Assembly: GCA_027922465.2 (NCBI GenBank)
Contig: BQMF02000201.1
Coordinates: 248,001-312,000 of the forward strand
From: Turritopsis dohrnii
Lineage: Eukaryota; Cnidaria; Hydrozoa; Anthoathecata; Oceaniidae
Direction: 5' to 3'
DNA: 64,000 nt
Part shown: positions 55,401 through 64,000 of the stretch, piece by piece
How positions within the stretch are numbered: position 1 is the stretch's first letter
Layout of the letters: each line of letters starts with the position of its first letter
Made by a program: the position numbers and the translations under genes
The notes under the pieces: model-generated
The model's input: the letters and a program-made list of their open reading frames with translations, nothing else
Database searches by the model: none
What the model was told of the DNA's origin: nothing

Positions 55401-58190
55401 TCCAACTATGACATCATCTACTCAACCACAGAAGGGTTTTAATAAAATCTTTCAAGTTTAAATCAAATACTTTCAAGAAGCTTTATGATTCTTAATTCCG
55501 TGCAGTGTAATGAAACATTGTTGCAACAGAGTATTATAAAAATCAATAATGATTTTGAACTTGCCACAAAAACCTCAAAAACATGACAAAAAACAATAGT
55601 TAATAAATTCAAAATAAAATTTGTTGTGAACTTTAATATTTTAACCTCTATAGTGTCATCCCGGAAAACTTTATACCTTATTTAGATTTTATTTAAATCT
55701 GCATATAAATATGTATAGTTATTTTTAGAATACCTTCTGAGAAAAAATTTTGTTTTGACTATAAACAACTTACATGGAATGCCAAAACGTATATGGAAAA
55801 CCACACGATTATATATAAAGAGGATTTTAATAATCCACATAATGTGTTTAATTCAACCCGTAGCTTTCAATAGAAAGTTAAGTTTAACCAAGAAACTGAT
55901 TTCGTACAGTATGTACTGTGGATTTTTCTCTTAACATTTCAAAAGGGGCGAATTCTTAACAATGAATGAAATGATGATTAAAAATAATAACATTGAAATA
56001 GACTTATGGTGATCAAGGTGTAGATATGATCAAACCAGTGAGTGTGGTATCATGTATCATGTATTATAACAAAAATTTAAGTATGGGATTAAATTAGCTT
56101 TTTTGAAAAAAAAGCAAAGAAGATGATGTCATCTTATGAAATGTAGTACCTTGATCAGTTTTAATCAGAAAATCACAGAATTTTGTTAATAACAAATCAT
56201 TTTTGGAATTCCTAATTACAAAGGCTTAAACTCTCTCTGTATCATCAAATGATTGTGCTGAAAGGTATATGAATGAATTTCAAAGTATTAAACATAAAGG
56301 AAGCAAAATGAAGGGTGTAATATTGCAGAGTGAAATTCATGAGAATACAGAAATATTAAAAAAAAAACAGGAAATAGCTAATTACGTAAGAAAAAAAGAA
56401 AGTTAATTTACTCTTTTTCCCTTAGAAAAAAAACAATTTCAGAATTACTCCATCTGAAATGACTTAATTACAAGGTTTGATAATATAACAATACAAGAGA
56501 GGAGTCCTAAATTCTAAAGTTTTTAATTGAAGGTCATCAAATTTAAGTGATGGCTTTCCTTTTTTAAAAAAAAGCTCTTTTGCAAATATGTACTAAAACA
56601 AAAAAAATAAAAGGTCCCTTAAAGAAAAGGTCTTTAATCTCATTTCACTGTGTTTGTTCCTTTCAGTATCTCTTTTTATTGATCCTTCAATTAAATTTTG
56701 TAAGCATGATGTAAACAATCTAAGCCCTTCCATTTCACAAACACCACCATTAAATTCTTTGAGAAAAGTATCTCAGTCAATATTAGGAATAAAAATTTTG
56801 TTTGTTTACAAATTAACAGTGGGTGCATGTAAACATATTCAGGATTCAATAAAAAGATGCTGGCAAATTGAACCCAAATTTTCTACTTTTTCTTTTTATA
56901 GTTTTTATTATTATTTTATACATGACTTTTTCGTGGTGGATTAAAGATATCCTGTGGAGCTATATTGATGTCAAATTTTTTTAACGTAAGTAGACCATGG
57001 TTTCATGGTTTTACTTGGGTAGATAATAACTTGAATAGAGAAACAACGTATAAATGGTTTAATTATTGATAAGACTATAGTCCCTAAGGGAAAAAAACAA
57101 AATTTTTTGAAAAATGAATTACCTCAACATCACTTCGGATAAGCTTATGTCCTGTATGGCCAACAAACACATCATCAATATCCACTTGTATGTATCGTTT
57201 GGTACCATATCCAAGAATTCCATTTGACAAAGTTGAAATAGCATCAACAAATATCAGCTGATGCAGCCATGAATTACTGACTGGTGTTCCAAAAATTACT
57301 TTCCTAATACCATCAAACTGACCTTTGTCGTAAATAATGGACACAACTTTTTTATAAAGGTTTCTTGTTTCATCAAAAACTCTGGGTTCATTCTCATCGC
57401 GTAAAAAACTTTCTGGATTCGATTTTAATGCATATGCAACTGGTTCAAATGAAGAATGGTTACTATAAAATATAGCATGGCGCTTTCCATGTATAGTACC
57501 TTTTAATATATTGCCAGGTTTTGTCATTTGCAACAAACTGCTATCAGCGATCTCCAAATCTCTTAAGTACATTACCCCACTTTGTATTGAAATAGGCAAT
57601 GTGGTAAACGAATGAAAATTCGTTTCACCTTTTATATGAGTTATATCTGTTAAGATGATTATACCAATCTGAAATTGTAAGCAATGCTTTTTTAAAATAT
57701 TTCCATTATATGCATCAATGTGTTCATATATGTTCTGACTTGTAAATATTATTAAGTGATAACGGGTCGCTTCCTCAGCATCCATTAAACGTGGTATGAC
57801 TAAAAAATTATCTTCAGGACGATTCCATGCTATGAAATCATAATTTATCTTCAATGACTGCAATATCGTTTTAAGTTTTGATTTTTTACCACCATTTATT
57901 TTTTCAGAGTCCGTAAATACTAATGCTGATGGTAGTTTTGGAGGTTCTACATTAGATTCCACATTTTTCTGTTTTCGTTGTGAAGTGTCTTGAAGATGAC
58001 AATTAACGCATTGGAGTTTTTGCTTTTTTCTTTCTTTATAAAACCGAGAATGTCTTGATTTTAACGGGTTCCAAAAGTAAAAATAGGCAATACAACCGAT
58101 TAACAACAATGTCAATAAAAATAATGTTTTCCTTCTTGTCTTTGGATATAAATACCGAAAAAATGTTCCGTATGTTCTACAATACATCAC
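49408..58190 (-). CDS. NDST: Heparan sulfate N-deacetylase/N-sulfotransferase (NDST), ten coding exons
   Basis: Minus-strand exons: 58,190-57,123, 54,079-53,837, 53,702-53,517, 53,217-53,089, 52,598-52,413, 52,060-51,813, 51,412-51,238, 51,004-50,831, 50,498-50,392 and 49,642-49,408. All join in frame at GT-AG sites to about 916 codons, close to the ~880 usual for the family. Residues ~21-40 are a type II Golgi membrane anchor. The N-deacetylase part includes [17 protein letters not shown] and [12 protein letters not shown]. The sulfotransferase part has the PAPS-binding loop [14 protein letters not shown] with its catalytic lysine (about residue 644), then [10 protein letters not shown] and [11 protein letters not shown], and ends …DLPRWLAKE. 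The enzyme removes acetyl groups from GlcNAc in nascent heparan sulfate and N-sulfates them in the Golgi, the first step of chain modification. No break was seen. Animals often have several NDSTs; which paralogue this is cannot be told here. Opposite-strand ORFs in the region are shadows. Confidence 0.97.
49730..49835. mobile_element. Hairpin MITE in NDST intron 9
   Basis: 'cagtggccaaatttgtttaa', 'cactgcgaaggagtgcattt' and 'atgctcttcgtcgcagtggc' arms. It sits wholly between exons 9 and 10 of NDST. Confidence 0.75.
51670..51800. repeat. Short degenerate repeat (GGCGCTAATGAAGAGAAAG) in NDST intron 6
   Basis: Five to six imperfect ~20-base units: 'ggcgctaatgaagagaaag' twice, 'ggcgttattgaagaggaag', 'ggcgttattggaatgag' and 'gggcgttaacgaagagc'. 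Related to the words at 926-1,013. It ends about 13 bases before the exon 6 donor. Confidence 0.8.
52828..52970. mobile_element. Hairpin MITE in NDST intron 4
   Basis: 'aaccatcaaaaagcactgcg', then 'tttctatagaaatgtactcc', 'cacagtgattttattaaata' and 'ttgcaaggtggg'. Outer ends are diverged, but the order is that of the family. Confidence 0.65.
54080..57122 (-). other. NDST intron 1, 3.0 kb
   Basis: Donor GAG|GTAATT at its 57,122 end and acceptor TTTGCAG at 54,080. Very AT-rich, with no recognised gene, RNA or element inside. ORFs such as 56,654-56,944 lack support. It is by far the longest intron of the gene; the others are 133-748 bases. Confidence 0.8.
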
Positions 58191-58821
58191 AGAATTATAG
58201 TCAGTATTTTGAAATTTTGTAAAACCATAAATGCATCAAACCAACAATAAATGGTACCCAACAAAAATACACGACATTTCAAAATAATCTTTCACGATAT
58301 GCCCGTGATCCTCGCGTGTTTAGTATGTATATGACATCAATCTCTTCAACAAAAATAATAACAAGTATTGAATAAGGCGCCATTTGGATCATATTACACT
58401 AGGGTCTAGTTTACATCTTACAAGATTAAATTTCTCTATAGAAAATTCTATCTAGGCTACTTTTCACTAAGAGCGATAACAAAAAAGCCTTAAATTGTAA
58501 TTTCAACGCCTGCACACTACACTGAAAAGATTCTGTAAACCTTGGTGATAAAGTTTTTTAATTTTTGAAATCTGCATGTTGTCATGGTGGTGTAGTGTCC
58601 GCCATTAACACCTTCGCTACCCAAACAGCTGACTAATAAGGTAATAACAACAACACGCGCACACCAACATACACTAGAAATCACAGGGTTAGTTTCTAAG
58701 CACATTATTTGCCTAAGAGCATAGCCTATTTACACCTTAAGTATTTTCTGTCTACAGTGTGCAATGAATGGGTAATACTCTAATTTTCTTATACATATAC
58801 AAAATTGTCGAATGAAATAGA
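58191..58821 (-). other. Upstream region of NDST
   Basis: About 630 bases before the start codon. No TATA box or clear leader exon could be assigned. The 62-codon ORF at 58,517-58,705 is not supported. Confidence 0.4.
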
Positions 58822-58825
58822 GGAT

Positions 58826-59004
58826 TGTGGTAGAAATAATGACCCCTTAGATTATTTTCACCCCCGTGGTTTACGCTTATGACTTGTTAGGTTTTCTTTG
58901 TTATTGTTAGGGCTAGGGTCAGGATTAGGGTTAGGGTTAGGTTTAGTCATAAGCGTAAACCACGGGGGTGAAAATATTCTTAGGGGTCAATATTTTCTAC
59001 TACA
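58826..59004. mobile_element. TIR element with a telomere-repeat core, copy 2
   Basis: 179 bp, starting 'tgtggtagaaataatgaccc' and ending 'attttctactaca'. Long arms ('attttcacccccgtggttta' / 'taaaccacgggggtgaaaat') enclose 'ttagggctagggtcaggatt' and 'agggttagggttagg', i.e. TTAGGG repeats in the opposite orientation to copy 1. It is flanked by GGAT on both sides (58,822-58,825 and 59,005-59,008), so this copy also has a 4-bp target duplication. Confidence 0.88.
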
Positions 59005-59027
59005 GGATACAAGCTTTCCTTGACGAT

Positions 59028-59118
59028 CAACCTCGGACCCAATATCTCTTGCCTTTTCGATATACGGATAGCGGCTATCTGTATATCGAAAAGGTAAGAG
59101 ATCCTGAGTTCGAGGTTG
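59028..59118. repeat. Near-perfect palindrome, 91 bp
   Basis: Left arm 'caacctcggacccaatatct', right arm 'agatcctgagttcgaggttg', with inner arms 'cttttcgatatacggatagc' / 'gctatctgtatatcgaaaag'. It lies only 23 bases from the telomere-core element. Same family as 47,011-47,090. The minus ORF at 58,987-59,178 is a by-product. Confidence 0.85.
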
Positions 59119-60386
59119 CTTGACGTCACTTCGTTGTGACCTCATGTTCATCAGGGATTGGCTAATTTCATCGAACAACGCAGATTTTTAGTTGATCTTG
59201 CGAACAACTTCTCAACTTAATCAAACTTTTTGATGAACACTTTCCATACATGTTTTTTTATATGAGGAACCTTATACTTGGCTCTGATATTCCTTATTAA
59301 AGCTTTAGCCTCATAGTTCCTCTAGACACGATTATTGTATTGCTTAAATACTTTGCTAGACCTCAGAAAAGAACCTCTCTTATTTTGCATTTGATTTTGA
59401 TAAACTTTGTCATACGTACAAGTATCTTTAGATTTTGTTTTTAGTAGTTTATATTTCTTTCTTATTAAAAAAAAGAGAATTTTTATTGGTTCTTAATTCC
59501 GTTTTCTTCACTTTCAACCTGACCAGTTCCTTTAACAGTTCCTTAATTTTGAAGCTTTTTCAAACTCAAGTTTTTTATAAAGGTTGTTCCTTATAAAAAA
59601 AACTGTAGTAATATTTTTGAAACGACAAGTCACAAAGTTTTTTATTATAAATTGTATATTGACCCCAAAGATGGACTAACCTAAAAATACTCCTGACGAA
59701 TTTTTCACTATTTACCTTGGGTAGTGTGTGATCTCTGAGAAGGAAAACAACTTTGCCGGGTTTTCTAAAATTCGTTATTACAAAAGAGACATATTATTTG
59801 TTTTTTTTTAAAAAAAACTATATAAACTTAAAACCTTTTCATGATGTACGAAGAGCTGAGTGTCGGCACAACCAAATGAAGTTAAAAGTTATGCGACGAA
59901 AAATTTAAATTAACTTTGTTTTTTTTTTTATTATGAAAAATGCCACACAACAAAGACTGGGGAATTTAAAGTTCTTTTTTCCTGATTACATCAACAAAAT
60001 AATCGTTATAAATCTGATTTGGCGTCAAGGAATTTTTTTTCACTGAATAAAGTATTTTGAAATGTGTTTCTTGTTTGTTAAAACGATCGACGCTGGAAAA
60101 AAATGGAAAAAAATTCTCAGTGGTTCAGTGACGTCACTATAAAGCTTTTGCTTCCGTCATCATTTTCTTTGGATTACATTTTGCTTAAATCTAGATTTAA
60201 TTATTAATATACGAGGATTTTCATAGTCGTGTTACAGTCTCCATAATACGAACCTCCTATAATTCAAACGAATATCAAGGTCCCTTATCACTTAAAAATC
60301 CCGGTTATTGTCCCCTCCGGGTTATAAGTCCATCAAATCTGAAACAGATTTTTCATCACGGTTATAAATAATAGAGATGATACTTA

Positions 60387-60522
60387 CAGTACAAACCCGT
60401 TAAGTGGGACACCTGGACTAAAACCTTGCCCTCTTTAAGACTAAATAAGCCGAGTCTGACTTAAGAGAAGTCGGACCGATTTTTTCGGAACCTTGAGAGT
60501 CTGACTTAACGGGTTTATACCG
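60387..60522. mobile_element. pogo/Tigger-like MITE, 136 bp
   Basis: Left end 'cagtacaaacccgttaagtg', right end reverse-complemented 'cggtataaacccgttaagtc'. Flanking TA on both sides fits the TA duplication of the Tc1/mariner/pogo superfamily, and CAGTA…CCCGTTAAGT is a typical pogo-like end. No coding capacity. Confidence 0.75.
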
Positions 60523-60785
60523 TATTTGCTTAATTCTATTCTCCTCTGACGCCAAAATGCCCCTCAGTTATAAGAGAGCCAACCGAGTATACTTCCTCCC
60601 CCGGCTGTAAGTGTAATAATGCCCAGGCTATATACATTTCACGGTATTATTTCTTTGTAAATGAATCACTGTTTTCGAACTTTCCAGAACTCGAACATTT
60701 TTCCTGTCCCCTTCATTTGAGTTTGAGGAGGATAAAACCAAGACCTCACTGAGATTACACCGTCTATGTTTTTTATCTCTTACCC

Positions 60786-60846
60786 AATTGCCAAAATCGT
60801 CAAAAAGTCACTGCGATGGAGAGCATTTTATTGAAATCGTTTACAG
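60786..60846. mobile_element. Hairpin MITE, left half only
   Basis: 'ccaattgccaaaatcgtcaa', 'cactgcgatggagagcattt' and 'attgaaatcgttta'. The right half is missing. Confidence 0.6.
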
Positions 60847-61404
60847 CCGTTATATGGCAAAGGCATGAGACACTGGGATTTCGGAGTTAGGCGGAATAAA
60901 TCTATTGTATGGTGGCCGAGGAGTGTCACATGCATTTTTTGAACTTTTTTAACATTTTGAATGTAAAAATAAGTTTAAAAGTAAAGTCATAGTCATAGTC
61001 AACAGAAAAATCAAAGTCAAAATGAAAAATAAAAATCAACTAAAAGTCAAAGTCGAATCAATGACATCGCTCGGCCATCGCGTGGCCGATGAGTGTCATC
61101 CATTTCCCGGCTGCCGTAACTTTATTTCAACAATTGAAATTATTCAAATAGCGCGGATTCAGCTGCGTAATTTAGATATAAAAAAACGTGGTCATAACTT
61201 TAAAGTGAACTTCTATAATTGTAAATTGATACATACTCAACTGGTACTATTTTTCTAACGATTAACTTTCGAATATTATGTTTTATGTTTTTTTGTGTCT
61301 ATAAAAACATTTTTCAGTCAGTTAATATTAGTTTCCTTTGTTGTTGTAATATATACCAGGTAGCTACCTAAACTTTACAGACAGAGACTAACGATAACCT
61401 AAAA

Positions 61405-63126
61405 ATGTCATGGAAGGATGATCTAGCATTGAAACAACAATTGGAAATATATGTTAGACAAAACTTTAAGAAAAGCGAAGTGCTAGATTTTGTTAACAGG
61501 GATTATTCTTATCATTTCCCTAGTGGTGGTTCATGTAGTCTCTCTACTTTGTCAAGAATGTTAAGACATTTCAATATCAAATATATTGACTATTCAGTAA
61601 CTTCAGATGAGATAATCTCAGCTGTCAGTTCAGAAATTCAAAATGCAGGAAAAAATCTTGGCTATCGAGCAATGACCACTAAGATAAGGCAGAAACACAA
61701 TTTGAACGTTCCAAGGGATGTTGTATACGCTGCCATGACAAACATTGACTTAGAAGGACTCAGGGGAAGACAGCTAGGTACCAAGAAAAAAAAGCGAAAC
61801 AGAAAGTTCATAACAGAAGGTGTAAATTGGTTTTTTACAATGGATGGTCATGACAAACTAATGGGGTACCAAAACTCCACATTTCCACTTGCCATATATG
61901 GTATAATGGACCAAGCAAGTAGAAAGATCATACTACTCAGGTGCTGGACAGGAAATAGTGACCCAAACCTAGTTGGCTTTTGGTATTTAAACTTATTAAA
62001 ATCTACCAAAACACTTCCTGCTAATATACGGATTGATTGTGGCACAGAGACTGGTAAACTTGCTACCATACATTCATACTTGCGGCAAAAATGTGGTGAT
62101 AAAGACAATCCAATAGATTCTGTTGTGTATGGGCCATCAACTTCGAATCAAGTAAGAATTTAGTGTTTAGAATGAGTAGTTACACTTCTTGTTCGCACAT
62201 TTAAAAGGCTGCTTCTTAAAAATTTAGAAATATTGGGAAAATTTTCCTCTCTGACTTTAATGAAAGTGTATTATTAAATTTCTAGTTATATAAACTCTGA
62301 TTAAATTTGGAGTTACTGAAAAAAAGTTGGTGTACATTGTTTTTTATGAAAAGTCATAAAATGCCAATTATAATTTTATATAATGTCATAAATTTTCATA
62401 AAATGGTTGAAATTGCTGACTAATTTTTGGTAGAGTGGGAAGCCTGAGATTATATATAAACTTCTTTATGACAGATTGAAAGATGGTGGCGAGAGCTGCA
62501 TGAACGCTTAGAAAAGAACATGAAACAAATTTTGAATGAACTGTTGAAAGACAACCATTACAATCCTTATGACAAAACCGATAGGTAAGGAATATTATTT
62601 TATTTCTTGCCCACAACCCAGTAATAGGCCTTACAGATTTATGTTAATTTATAAATGATGTAAATTAATTTTTATAGAAACATTCTTTCTTTCTTGATGA
62701 TTCCAATTGTTCAGCGTGAATTGGATGATTTTAAAGATGTTGTTTGGAACAGCCATCGAATTAGAAAACAAAACAATACAAACTTGCCTGATGGAATACC
62801 TTCTCATATATATGAATTTCCACATCAATACGGAGTTGAAGAGTGTGGTATGATTGTAATAATTTTTATAATTTTTTTATAAGTTCCTTTTCAGTAGAAT
62901 CATCTTAAACCCTCCTATGACTATGGCTCCTTCACTAGGGTATGATATCCCAATGGAATGGATTAATGAAGTTGAACAACAAGCTGACCTTGGCTCATTT
63001 GATGACTACCTTACTCCAGTGGATAGACAGAGATTCGAAGATATTATTCCTTTACCTGGTGATGTGAAGATAAACGAAATAAAGATAGCATATTTACATT
63101 TAAAAAGTGAAATTACAGGCAACTAA
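61405..63126 (+). CDS. Integrase-core (D-D-E) protein, four exons
   Basis: Exons 61,405-62,151, 62,475-62,584, 62,678-62,847 and 62,939-63,126 join in frame to 404 codons. The start follows 'aacctaaaa'. The N-terminal ~130 residues include segments such as LSTLSRMLRHFNIKY and a basic KKKKRNRK stretch. The catalytic core follows: D147 in WFFTMDGHDKL, D211 in IRIDCGTETG, and E251 in NQ-IERWWRELHERL, which becomes contiguous only after splicing. After the core come ELDDFKDVVWNSHRI, GIPSHIYEFPHQYGVEECG and a C-terminal tail. This matches the integrase-core-domain proteins common in invertebrate and fish genomes, thought to be transposon-derived. All three catalytic residues remain. Terminal inverted repeats were not found, so it may be a mobile-element gene or a domesticated one. 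The last acceptor (TTCACTAG|GG) was chosen because it keeps the frame and restores EECG-Y. Confidence 0.8.
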
Positions 63127-63349
63127 AGTTAGGATGCATCATGAATATTTTTTTGTCAACTTTGTAAAATATTATAATGAAAATAAACTAATATGGATGA
63201 GAATAATGTTAATTGCCTCACTTATTGCCAATTCCAATTTTTCATGAAAAATACTTATGTTTTTCATAAACAGAAAAGATTTTCAATTATAGTATTGTAT
63301 TATTTTTTAAATCTTTATTGTTGTTCTTTTTAGAACAGTAGAAAGAACT

Positions 63350-64000
63350 ATGGCAAAAAGAAAAAATCCTGACTGGAATAAATTACTAAATGAAGCTTCC
63401 AATAAAAGAACTGGGAAAACAAATAATGTGAGGCCAAAGACTGCAAATTCTGGGAAAATTGCTCAAATTCTTTCGAGACAAGAGTTAGTTGTCCAGCGTC
63501 TTTCCGCTGAATTGAGTGGTAAAACCCCAAAATACACGCCAATTGGACCCAGAGAGTTTGTTCCATATGAAGAGGAAGATGTCACAGTTGAAGGAATTAG
63601 GCATGCTTGTCTGAAACATTTCACTATTCTTGACAGGACCCTGTCTACAGCAAGTTGCGATGTTTTGGCATCAGAGAGGGGACCATCATGTAAAAATATT
63701 AATCAGATTCCTAACATATCTTTGATCCATGTTAGGTTCATGCATGACAGACTAAGCTCGATACCTACACCACCTTCATCATCTGCATTTTTTTCAAGAC
63801 CTACATTTCTTTCAAGAACTATGAATAGGGTTCCTAAGTCAACGTTTCTATCTAAATCAATCCAAAACGAACAATCAAAGGCACAGAGTGCTGTAGTTGC
63901 AAGATCTTTAACGCTGTCAACCATGCTAAAATTTGGACAAACAATACCTAATAAAAAGATGTTTAAAAAAGTGAAGGTGTGCAAGTTCTCTGTTGATGGT
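63350..64000 (+). CDS. Unrecognised ORF, runs off the window end
   Basis: From ATG at 63,350 the frame is open for 217 codons to the last base, preceded by a possible acceptor (TTTTTAG|AACAG) 16 bases upstream. It begins MAKRKNPDWNKLLNEASN, is basic and serine/threonine-rich, and contains IRHACLKHFTILDRTL near residue 88 and SSIPTPPSSSAFFSR near residue 147. I do not recognise a family. It lies 224 bases after the integrase-core gene on the same strand, so it could be a second protein of the same element, a further exon of that gene, or an unrelated host gene. The opposite-strand ORFs at 63,348-63,566 and 63,703-63,984 are shadows. Confidence 0.6.
   Translation, partial: MAKRKNPDWNKLLNEASNKRTGKTNNVRPKTANSGKIAQILSRQELVVQRLSAELSGKTPKYTPIGPREFVPYEEEDVTVEGIRHACLKHFTILDRTLSTASCDVLASERGPSCKNINQIPNISLIHVRFMHDRLSSIPTPPSSSAFFSRPTFLSRTMNRVPKSTFLSKSIQNEQSKAQSAVVARSLTLSTMLKFGQTIPNKKMFKKVKVCKFSVDG

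Larger units (their letters stand above)
59120..61400. other. Gene-free stretch with transposon remnants
   Basis: Holds the pogo-like MITE at 60,387-60,522, half of a hairpin MITE at 60,786-60,846, and 'tccataatacgaacctccta' words at about 60,240 and 60,680 that resemble decayed sequence at 22,420. The ORF at 61,022-61,258 has no supporting feature; it may be leader sequence of the next gene. Confidence 0.45.

Noticed and set aside
62896..62938. Use of the TTTTCAG acceptor at about 62,893 for the last integrase-core exon
   Set aside because: It puts a stop codon within five codons in the required phase; the acceptor at 62,938 keeps the frame and the conserved EECG context.
1..64000. Bacterial or viral origin, operons, riboswitches
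   Set aside because: Intron-split host genes, TATA/polyA signals and SINE/LINE/MITE content make this animal nuclear DNA; no ribosome-binding sites or operon layout were seen.

Overview
The window is animal nuclear DNA. It is AT-rich, its genes are split by short GT-AG introns, it carries TTAGGG-type repeats, and much of it is small transposable elements. The host genes are a full-length heparan sulfate N-deacetylase/N-sulfotransferase, short secreted peptides and a lectin-like secreted protein. Together with the repeat content this suggests a cnidarian, perhaps a hydrozoan; that placement is inference. Nothing prokaryotic or viral was recognised.

Layout. 1-13.8 kb is repeat-rich intergenic DNA with two LINE relics (6.85-7.73 and 10.18-11.83 kb), a foldback element at 7.98-8.43 kb and possible orphan exons at 5.4-6.6 kb. 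At 13.8-14.35 kb lies a compact two-exon gene for a secreted six-cysteine peptide with TATA box and polyA signal. At 14,471-18,222 is a nearly complete PIF/Harbinger transposon: ~50-bp inverted repeats, TTA target duplication, DDE transposase and a spliced MADF-BESS partner. 19.1-33.5 kb holds three tandem copies of a four-exon gene for a small acidic secreted peptide. It was reconstructed here from splice sites, because every exon is too short to stand out as an ORF. Copies 1 and 2 share a ~3.39-kb block with no substitution noticed. Copies 2 and 3 carry a TIR element absent from copy 1, and copy 3's element has a further insertion with tRNA-like terminal repeats.

33.5-49.4 kb is mainly non-coding: several inverted-repeat elements, one of them with a telomere-repeat core; two tRNA-derived SINEs; a four-exon gene (38.74-40.88 kb) for a secreted protein with two four-cysteine repeats resembling SUEL/rhamnose-binding lectin domains; and a diverged inverted copy of the 1.1-3.9 kb region. 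From 58,190 down to 49,408 on the minus strand runs a complete ten-coding-exon NDST gene (about 916 aa), whose introns hold several of the same MITEs. 58.8-61.0 kb has a second telomere-core element, a palindrome and a pogo-like MITE. From 61,405 a spliced four-exon gene encodes a D-D-E integrase-core protein. It is followed by an unrecognised ORF that is open to the window end.

The genes do not form a pathway. NDST makes heparan sulfate in the Golgi, the small peptides and the lectin-like protein are predicted to be secreted, and the remaining coding potential belongs to mobile elements. The main novelty candidates are the tandem acidic-peptide family, the telomere-core element with 4-bp target duplications, and the element bounded by tRNA-like 189-bp direct repeats.
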